Source: CALBTQ01 sp036743315 (GTDB lineage: Bacteria > Lernaellota > Lernaellaia > Lernaellales > Lernaellaceae). Taken from it: DNA of 9,124 nt. A model generated the notes under the pieces. It searched no databases, was not told where the DNA came from, and saw only the letters and a list, made by a program, of their open reading frames with translations. How positions within the stretch are numbered: position 1 is the first letter of the stretch; the number at the start of each line of letters is the position of its first letter. This document shows, in pieces, positions 1-6,131 of this stretch. The stretch is from NCBI GenBank assembly GCA_036743315.1, contig DAINPV010000149.1, positions 1 through 9,124 of the forward strand, given 5' to 3'. The position numbers and the translations under genes are program-made.

Positions 1-998
1 CCACGGCCACGATCGTCACCGCCTTCGACCTGGTCGATCACTACTACGACGGCGCGGACGATCGGCGTTCCGTCGACAAGCAGGTGACCTTTCCCGAGGG
101 CGACTGGGCGCAGGTGACCATGCGCGTCGAACTGAGCTGCCCCGCCGACGGCGATTGCGACAACTGGGATCGCCTGGCGTACGTCTTCTTCATCGACAAC
201 GCGGGCCAGCCGGAAGAGGAAGCGCTGGAGATGTGGCGCTACATCACGCCCTACAACATCGGCATGTGCATGCTCGCCGACGTGACCGCCTTCGCGCCGC
301 TGCTGACCGGCACGCAGACGATCCGCAGCCAGATCGACACGTGGGTCGGCCCCAACACGGTGGGCGACGGCCACGGCTGGCGCGTGACGATCAAGTTCAT
401 CTTCCATCCGGCGAAGGACGAGGCGGTGCCGGATCACATCTATAATCTGTGGGAGAGCCAGTCGATCGAGGTGGGCAACCCGGACAACCCGATCGACGAT
501 CAGATCGGCGTGAAGACCGCGACGCTGCCCGCGACGGTTTCCAAGGCCGAAGTGCGGGTGCTGGTCACCGGTCACGGGCAGGGCAACAAGGACAACTGCG
601 CGGAGTTCTGCCTGCTCGACCAGGTGGTGAAGGTCAACGGCACGCCGTTCTCGTTCGATCCGTGGCGGCTGGATTGCGCGCTCAACCCCAACGGCCCCGG
701 GCAGGGCGGCACGTGGAATTTTCCGCGCGCGGGTTGGTGTCCCGGCGCGCCGGTCGTGCCGCAGGTGTTCGACGTGACCGACCGGGTGACGGCCGGCGCG
801 GAGAACACGTTCTCTTACGAAGTGTGGGAGGACGAGAGCGTGCTGTACGAAAACACGTGTCGGCCCGGTGCGGGCGATGAGAACAACTACTGCGAAGGGT
901 GCGTGTTCGACGACACCGCCGGCAACTGCGATTACGACGGCATGATGCACACGACGCCGACCGACCGCATCGCCGTGCAGTTGTTCGTTTGGGAATAG
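1..998 (+). CDS. PNGase F-like peptide-N-glycosidase (5' end outside window)
   Basis: Probable secreted amidase that cleaves the link between Asn and the first GlcNAc of N-glycans. The frame is open from base 3, giving 331 visible residues (numbered from there) and a TAG at 996-998. It aligns from memory with almost all of mature Flavobacterium PNGase F (314 residues): the opening TAFDLV resembles the family's TFDKV near its mature N-terminus, so mainly the start codon and signal peptide are probably missing. Shared landmarks are the first-domain C-x(n)-CDNWDR, RYITPY, the ITxW-type strand, and in the second domain CAEFC and RAGWCPG. The WDR Asp (visible residue 56) matches catalytic Asp60 and the CAEFC Glu (201) matches Glu206. 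The residue at the Glu118 position is Asp (112, in IDTW). A Cys-rich stretch near the C-terminus (Cys 286, 297, 300, 309) has no counterpart that I recall in PNGase F. The family call is firm; activity is less sure. Confidence 0.87.
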   Translation, partial: TATIVTAFDLVDHYYDGADDRRSVDKQVTFPEGDWAQVTMRVELSCPADGDCDNWDRLAYVFFIDNAGQPEEEALEMWRYITPYNIGMCMLADVTAFAPLLTGTQTIRSQIDTWVGPNTVGDGHGWRVTIKFIFHPAKDEAVPDHIYNLWESQSIEVGNPDNPIDDQIGVKTATLPATVSKAEVRVLVTGHGQGNKDNCAEFCLLDQVVKVNGTPFSFDPWRLDCALNPNGPGQGGTWNFPRAGWCPGAPVVPQVFDVTDRVTAGAENTFSYEVWEDESVLYENTCRPGAGDENNYCEGCVFDDTAGNCDYDGMMHTTPTDRIAVQLFVWE

Positions 999-1254
999 TA
1001 TTAAACGGTGTCGCCCGCGGGGAGAGCCTCGCGGGCGTATTTGTATAATATGCAACAATATCTCATAAATACGCATTTATTAATTATCGTTTTGCTTGCG
1101 TTGCAAAAAAAAGTTTGTTACATTGCCGCCCCAGGTCGGCCAGGTGCACGGCCCGCGATTGACAAGTGAAACCGACAACTAACCATTGATTTCCACCATC
1201 CGGCAGTAAATTCTCCTCCGACATTTTGCATCCAAGGATTAGAGAAGGGATACG
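999..1254 (+). promoter_or_regulatory. AT-rich leader and upstream region of the lysine gene
   Basis: This 256-base gap carries no credible gene. It holds the hairpin at 1012-1037 and then a strongly AT-rich block at about 1038-1125, in sharp contrast to its G+C-rich surroundings. Inside lie a perfect TATAAT (1044-1049) without a convincing -35 at the right distance, a small inverted repeat ATAAAT-ACGC-ATTTAT (1065-1080) and an A8 run. A perfect TTGACA occurs at 1159-1164, but the bases 16-18 further on match the -10 consensus poorly. The promoter of the downstream gene is therefore likely here, but I cannot fix it. I do not recognise a lysine riboswitch. The ribosome binding site GAAGGGA (1244-1250) lies 4 bases before the ATG at 1255. 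Confidence 0.45.
1012..1037 (+). terminator. Hairpin after the PNGase F-like gene, probable terminator
   Basis: A perfect 8-bp inverted repeat, CGCCCGCG and CGCGGGCG, encloses a 10-base loop and starts 13 bases after the stop codon. The bases after it (TATTTGTATAAT) are AT-rich but not a clean T run, so intrinsic termination may be only partial. Confidence 0.5.
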
Positions 1255-3861
1255 ATGCAGCACAGCAAGTGGATCGTCATCAAGTTCGGCGGCACCAGCG
1301 TGTCGTCGAAACAGCGGTGGGATAATATTCACTACGTTCTCACCCGGCGGCTGGAAGAGGGATTTCATCCGGTGGTCGTTTGTTCGGCGCTCAGCGGCGT
1401 CACCGACTCTTTGGTGAAGCTGTTGGCGGCGATTCCGGACCCGTCCTACCGCGATCATCTGGCGCGGGTCGAGGACAAATACCGGGCGCTGGCCGCCGAG
1501 TTGAACGTGGACGCCGACGCGCTGCTCGGCCCTTTTTTCGCCGAACTGGATCAACTGACGCGCGGCGCGACGATGATCGGCGAGGTCAGTCCGCGCCTGC
1601 GGGCGAAGGTGACGGCCTTCGGCGAGTTGATGTCCACGACGCTGGGCTGGGCGTACCTGCGCACCAAGGGCCTGAACGCGCACTGGAAGGACGTGCGCGA
1701 GGTGCTGCGCGCGACCGACGAAAGCCTGGCGCATTTTTCGCAGCATTACCTGAACGCCCAGTGCGGCTACATGCCCAACGAGAAGGCGCGCGAGTTTTTT
1801 GCGGGCGAGGAAAATTCGGTGTTCATCACCCAGGGCTTCATCGCGCGCGACGACGCCGGCGACACGGTGCTGCTGGGGCGCGGCGGCTCGGACACGTCCG
1901 CTTCTTACCTGGCCGCGATTTTAAGCGCGGAGCGGTGCGAGATCTGGACCGACGTACTGGGCATCTACTCGGCGAATCCGCGGTTGATTCCCGAGGCGCG
2001 GTTGCTCAATTACGTGACGTACGAAGAAGCGCAGGAGATCACCTCGCTGGGCGCGGAGGTACTGCATCCGCGTTGTCTGCAGCCGGTGGCGGAAAACAAG
2101 ATTCCGCTGCACATCCGCTGCACGTTCCGGCCGCGGCTGAAGGGCACGGTGATCGCCGAGAACATTCCGCACAGCGGCGATCAGGTCAAGGCGATCGTGT
2201 CCAAGGACGACATCACGCTGATTTCGATCGAGTCGCCGGCGATGTGGCATAAAGTCGGTTTTCTCGCCGACATTTTCCAGAGCTTCAAACACCACGGCAT
2301 GTCGATCAACCTGGTGTCCACCTCCGAAACGAACGTGACGATCTCGCTGGACAAAATCGAAGGCGGCTTCCACAACGAGGCGATCAACTTATTGATCGGC
2401 GATTTGAAGCGCTACGGCCAGGTGCGCAAGATCGAATCGTGCTCGTCGGTGAGCCTGGTCGGGCGGAACATCCGCAACATTCTGCACAAGCTCGGCGACG
2501 TGTTCGAAGTGTTCGAGGACGCGCTGGTGTATCAGTTCACGCAAGCGGCGAATGATCTGAATCTTTCCTTCGTGGTCGACGAGGAGCAGGCGCCGCGGCT
2601 GTTGGTGCAGTTGCACCGCCTGCTGTTCGAGCATCACCGCCACGACGCGCTGCTGGGTAAAACCTGGAGCGAGGTGTTCGAGGAAAACGGCAAGCACGAA
2701 CCGGCCAAGGGCGACGTCTGGTGGCGCGAACGCCGCGACGACCTGCTGGCGCTGGCCGACGCGCAGCCGACGCCGCTGTACGTGTACAACGAGGACTCGC
2801 TCCACGAGGCGGCCGACGAATTGTTGAAGATGAAATCGGTCGACCGGATTTTCTACTCGATCAAAGCCAATCCGAATCCGCAGATCATCCGCCTGTTCGC
2901 GGCGAAGGGGCTGGGCTTCGAGTGCGTGTCGCCGGGCGAAGTCGAGCACATCCTCACGCTGCTGCCGGAGTTGGACCGCCGGCGGATTTTGTTCACGCCG
3001 AATTTCGCGGCGCGCGCGGAATACGAAAAGGCGTTCGCGTGGGGCGTGATCGTGACGTTGGACAATCTGTATCCGCTGGAGCGCTGGCCGGACGCGTTTC
3101 GCGAGCGCGAGATTTTCGTGCGCATCGATCCGGGGCGCGGGCGCGGTCATCACGATTTCGTGCGGACGGCGGGCAGCCACTCGAAGTTCGGCGTGTCGCC
3201 CGAGCAGATCGGCCGGCTCAAGAAGCTGGCGAAGGATCTGCGCGTGCGGATAGTCGGTTTGCACGCCCACACGGGCAGCGGCATTCTCACGCCGGGCAAC
3301 TGGAAGACCGTGGCGTCGTTTTTGGCGACGCTGATCGCCGAACTGCCGACGGTGCGCGTGCTGGATCTGGGCGGCGGTTTGGGCGTGGTGGAAAAGCCCG
3401 GCCAGTTGGCGCTGGATCTGGCGCAGGTGGAGAAGAGTCTGTTGGAAGTGCGGCAGGCGTATCCGCAACTGGAGTTATGGCTCGAACCCGGCCGTTTTCT
3501 GGTGGCGCAGGCCGGCGTGCTGCTGGCCAAAGTGACCCAGCTCAAACGCAAGAAGGACTACACGTTCGTCGGCGTCGACGTGGGGATGAACACACTGCTG
3601 CGGCCGGCGCTGTACGGCTCGTACCACGAGATCGTCAATCTCTCGGCGGCCAAAGGCGCACGCAAGATCAAGGCGAACATCGTCGGGCCGATTTGCGAGA
3701 CGGGCGATGTGCTCGGGCATGATCGGCTGATCGCCGAGCCGACGGACGGGCACGTGTTTCTGGTGGCGACGGTCGGCGCGTACGGGCGGGCGATGAGCTC
3801 GCACTACAACCTGCGTCCGCCGGCGGCGGAGCATGTGTTGCCCAAGCGCGTGAACGGTTAG
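1255..3861 (+). CDS. lysC-lysA: Bifunctional aspartate kinase / diaminopimelate decarboxylase
   Basis: An 868-residue cytoplasmic fusion catalysing the first step (aspartate to aspartyl phosphate) and the last step (meso-diaminopimelate to lysine plus CO2) of lysine synthesis. Residues 1-300 are the kinase: KFGGTS from Lys10, SALSGVTDS, GRGGSDTSA (208-216) and WTDV (231-234). Two ACT domains follow, at about 312-380 with the lysine-site-like STSETNVTISLD (355-366), and at about 397-465; feedback inhibition by lysine is the family expectation. A linker leads to a PLP-dependent decarboxylase at about 505-860: YSIKAN with PLP Lys537, HTGSG (672-676), GGGLG (706-710), EPGR (744-747), CETGD with Cys814, and GAYGRAMSSHYN ending at Asn852. 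All key residues are present. The decarboxylase part is somewhat shorter than free-standing LysA. The start has a good ribosome binding site, and KFGGTS lies ten residues in, as expected. Similar fusions are annotated in Xanthomonas and Xylella. Confidence 0.96.
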   Translation: MQHSKWIVIKFGGTSVSSKQRWDNIHYVLTRRLEEGFHPVVVCSALSGVTDSLVKLLAAIPDPSYRDHLARVEDKYRALAAELNVDADALLGPFFAELDQLTRGATMIGEVSPRLRAKVTAFGELMSTTLGWAYLRTKGLNAHWKDVREVLRATDESLAHFSQHYLNAQCGYMPNEKAREFFAGEENSVFITQGFIARDDAGDTVLLGRGGSDTSASYLAAILSAERCEIWTDVLGIYSANPRLIPEARLLNYVTYEEAQEITSLGAEVLHPRCLQPVAENKIPLHIRCTFRPRLKGTVIAENIPHSGDQVKAIVSKDDITLISIESPAMWHKVGFLADIFQSFKHHGMSINLVSTSETNVTISLDKIEGGFHNEAINLLIGDLKRYGQVRKIESCSSVSLVGRNIRNILHKLGDVFEVFEDALVYQFTQAANDLNLSFVVDEEQAPRLLVQLHRLLFEHHRHDALLGKTWSEVFEENGKHEPAKGDVWWRERRDDLLALADAQPTPLYVYNEDSLHEAADELLKMKSVDRIFYSIKANPNPQIIRLFAAKGLGFECVSPGEVEHILTLLPELDRRRILFTPNFAARAEYEKAFAWGVIVTLDNLYPLERWPDAFREREIFVRIDPGRGRGHHDFVRTAGSHSKFGVSPEQIGRLKKLAKDLRVRIVGLHAHTGSGILTPGNWKTVASFLATLIAELPTVRVLDLGGGLGVVEKPGQLALDLAQVEKSLLEVRQAYPQLELWLEPGRFLVAQAGVLLAKVTQLKRKKDYTFVGVDVGMNTLLRPALYGSYHEIVNLSAAKGARKIKANIVGPICETGDVLGHDRLIAEPTDGHVFLVATVGAYGRAMSSHYNLRPPAAEHVLPKRVNG

Positions 3862-5933
3862 GACTCTTCTTTCATCCGTTTGTGCGCCTCTTCGAGGACC
3901 TTGTCCTGCAGGCTGGCGGGCAGGGAGTCGTAGCGGCGCAGTTCCATCGAGTAGTTGGCGCGGCCCGACGACAACGAGCGGATCGCCGTGGCGTAGCCGA
4001 ACAATTCCATCAACGGCGTTTCGGCGGAGATTTTCTGCGAACCTTTGCGGTAACGGCGCATGTTGTGCACCTTGCCGCGGCGGCGGTTGAGGTCGCCGAC
4101 GATGTCGCCGATGAAATCGTCCGGGGTGGCGATTTCCAGGGCCATGATCGGTTCGAGCAGAATCGGGTTGGCGCGCTTGAACGCCTCTTTGAAGCAGATG
4201 CTGGCGCAGGTGCGGAACGCCTGCTCGTTGCTGTCGACCACGTGGAAGCTGCCGTCGACGAGCACCACGCGCACATCGACGACCAGGTAGTCGGCGAGGA
4301 TGCCCTGCTGCAACGTGTCTTCGATGCCGCGGCGCACCGCGGGAATGAACTCGGTGGGAATCACGCCGCCGGTGATGTGATCGACGAATTCGAAGCCGCC
4401 GCCCGGGTTGGGTTCGACGCGCATCACGGTGTGCGCGAACTGACCGCGGCCGCCGGACTGTTTGGCGAACTTGTAGCCGTGCTGCGTTTCGGCGGTGATC
4501 GTTTCGCGGTATTCGACTGTCGGTTGGCCGATGGTGGCGACGACGCCGAATTCGGTTTTCAAGCGATCGACGATGATTTCCAGATGCAGTTCACCCATGC
4601 CGGCGATGATCGTTTCGCTGGTGCGGTCGTTGCGGCGCACAAGGAAGGACGGATCCTCCAGCGCCAGCTTGCGCAGCGACTGGTTGAGCCTTTCCTCTTC
4701 CTTGCGCGATTCGGTGTTCACCTTGACGCTGATGACCGGCTCGGGTACGCGCATCGTTTCCAACAACAGCGGATCGTCCACCGCGCATAGCGTATGGCCG
4801 GTGTGCGTGTTTTTCAGACCGATCAACGCGACGATGTCGCCGGGACCGACTTCGTCGATCTCGATGCGGTCTTTGGCGTGGATGCGCAGGATGCGGCTGA
4901 TGCGCACCTTGCGGCCGGTGGTCGCGTTGAGCACGGTGTCGCCGGCCCGCAGCTTGCCCGAGTAAGTGCGGACGAAGGTCTGCTGGCCGACGTAGGGATC
5001 GTGAATGATCTTGAAGGCCAGTCCGGCGAAGGGCTCTTCGGCCGACGGACGGCGCGCATGCATTTTCTGCGGATCGTCCAGGTCGACGCCGGTGGTTACG
5101 CCGCGGTTGAGCGGGCTGGGCAGGAAAGCGGCGACCGCGTCCAGCAGCAGCTGAATGCCTTTGTTCTGATAAGCCGAACCGCAATAGACCGGCGTGAAGA
5201 CCGAGCGCACCACGCAGTCGCGCGTGACTTTAAGGAGCAGTTCTTCGGGAACCGGCTTTTCTTCGAGGTAGAGTTCGGCCAGCGCGTCGTCGGCTTCGGC
5301 CAAGGTTTCCAGCAGTTTGTCGCGCAATTGGTTCGCCCGTTCGCGCAGTTGCTCGGGGAACGCTATTTCGGTCGGATCGCCCTTGTCGAATTCGTAGGCT
5401 TTCATCGTCAGCAGGTCGATCACGCCGGAGAAGTTTTCCTCGGCGCCGATGGGCATTTGATAAGCGACCGCGCGGGCGTCGAGGCGGTCGTTCATCTGTT
5501 CGATCACATCGAAGAAATCGGCGCCGGGCCGGTCCATCTTATTAATGAAGGCGATGCGCGGTACGCGGTAGCGGTCGGCCTGGTTCCAGACCGTTTCGCT
5601 TTGGGCTTCGACGCCGCCGACGGCGCAGAAGACGGCGACGATGCCGTCGAGCACACGCAACGAGCGTTCGACTTCCATGGTGAAATCGACGTGCCCGGGG
5701 GTGTCGATGATGTTGATCGTGTGTTCCTTCCACCGGCAGGAGATGGCGGCCGAGGCGATGGTAATGCCGCGTTCCTGTTCCTGCTTCATGAAATCCATGG
5801 TGGCTTGGCCGTTGTGCACTTCGCCGATTTTTCGCGTGGTGCCGGTAAAGAACAAAATCCGTTCGGTTACGGTCGTTTTACCCGCGTCGATGTGCGCGAC
5901 GATGCCGATGTTGCGCGCTTTGCTGATGCCCAT
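3858..5933 (-). CDS. fusA: Elongation factor G
   Basis: A 691-residue translational GTPase that moves tRNAs and mRNA through the ribosome and, with RRF, splits ribosomes after termination. All G motifs are present: AHIDAGKT (13-20), RGITI (55-59), DTPGH (77-81), NKMD (131-134) and CGSAYQNKG for G5. Domains II-V follow in order, with the domain IV signature KQSGGRGQF and the domain V segment GDLNRRRG. Length is normal. I chose the ATG at 5933 because it opens with MGISKARNIGIVAHID and has an AAGGAA site upstream; the frame runs on to 6353 but that extension is not EF-G-like and crosses the divergent gene. Domain V has a basic MRRYRKGSQK stretch and SSGRANYSME where E. coli-type EF-G has an acidic/Gly-rich segment and TQGRASYTME. 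The str-operon partners are absent here, so this may be a second EF-G paralogue or a relocated sole copy; the window cannot tell which. Confidence 0.95.
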   Translation of the reverse strand: MGISKARNIGIVAHIDAGKTTVTERILFFTGTTRKIGEVHNGQATMDFMKQEQERGITIASAAISCRWKEHTINIIDTPGHVDFTMEVERSLRVLDGIVAVFCAVGGVEAQSETVWNQADRYRVPRIAFINKMDRPGADFFDVIEQMNDRLDARAVAYQMPIGAEENFSGVIDLLTMKAYEFDKGDPTEIAFPEQLRERANQLRDKLLETLAEADDALAELYLEEKPVPEELLLKVTRDCVVRSVFTPVYCGSAYQNKGIQLLLDAVAAFLPSPLNRGVTTGVDLDDPQKMHARRPSAEEPFAGLAFKIIHDPYVGQQTFVRTYSGKLRAGDTVLNATTGRKVRISRILRIHAKDRIEIDEVGPGDIVALIGLKNTHTGHTLCAVDDPLLLETMRVPEPVISVKVNTESRKEEERLNQSLRKLALEDPSFLVRRNDRTSETIIAGMGELHLEIIVDRLKTEFGVVATIGQPTVEYRETITAETQHGYKFAKQSGGRGQFAHTVMRVEPNPGGGFEFVDHITGGVIPTEFIPAVRRGIEDTLQQGILADYLVVDVRVVLVDGSFHVVDSNEQAFRTCASICFKEAFKRANPILLEPIMALEIATPDDFIGDIVGDLNRRRGKVHNMRRYRKGSQKISAETPLMELFGYATAIRSLSSGRANYSMELRRYDSLPASLQDKVLEEAHKRMKEES

Positions 5934-5939
5934 GTTCGG

Positions 5940-5945
5940 TTCCTT
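5940..5945 (-). promoter_or_regulatory. Ribosome binding site of fusA
   Basis: AAGGAA on the minus strand lies 6 bases before the ATG at 5933. It supports that start over longer in-frame alternatives. Confidence 0.7.
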
Positions 5946-5983
5946 ATTTTCCGTTGGCGCGCGTGCGCCGTTAAAAAGGCGCT

Positions 5984-6013
5984 TATCTAGCGCTTTCATC
6001 AGGGGAAAGTCAA
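5984..6013 (-). promoter_or_regulatory. Candidate sigma-70 promoter of fusA
   Basis: On the minus strand TTGACT (6008-6013, five of six consensus bases) is followed after 18 bases by TAGATA (5984-5989, a weak -10 with three of six matches). It would give a leader of about 45 bases. That leader contains a perfect GGCGC-4-GCGCC hairpin at 5956-5969. The -10 sits in the loop between two GCGC half-sites (5979-5982 and 5990-5993). Confidence 0.45.
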
Positions 6014-6118
6014 GCAAAAAGTAGGAATTTACCGTCGGGGACGGCTGGTCAAAACAGGGGAAATATGCCAGACTCGGGCAGCGTTTGGGGCGCCTTTTCC
6101 GTCCCGGCGGAACAAAAC

Positions 6119-6124
6119 GAGGGG
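6119..6124 (+). promoter_or_regulatory. Ribosome binding site of the protease gene
   Basis: GAGGGG ends 7 bases before the ATG at 6132. It fixes the start directly ahead of a good signal peptide. Confidence 0.7.
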
Positions 6125-6131
6125 TAACAGC

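Larger units (their letters stand above)
5934..6131. other. Divergent intergenic region between fusA and the protease gene
   Basis: This 198-base gap must carry promoters for both directions. The fusA-side elements are listed separately. On the protease side I see no convincing -35/-10 pair. A perfect CCGTC-GGG-GACGG inverted repeat at 6032-6044 lies just upstream of the fusA candidate promoter and could be an operator or chance in G+C-rich DNA. Confidence 0.4.

Noticed and set aside
1126..1254. Lysine riboswitch upstream of the lysine gene
   Set aside because: I could not recognise the conserved core or a terminator/anti-terminator pair; the leader is also short for this class.
1084..1746. 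220-codon minus-strand frame across the AT-rich leader and kinase start
   Set aside because: Arg/Gln-rich, overlaps the kinase domain and has no recognisable domain.
2389..3468. 359-codon open frame on the minus strand inside the lysine gene
   Set aside because: Arg/Gln/His-rich mirror of a well-conserved decarboxylase; typical of G+C-rich coding DNA.
3882..5990. Long plus-strand open frames opposite EF-G (302 and 398 codons)
   Set aside because: Low-complexity mirrors of conserved EF-G codons with no motifs.
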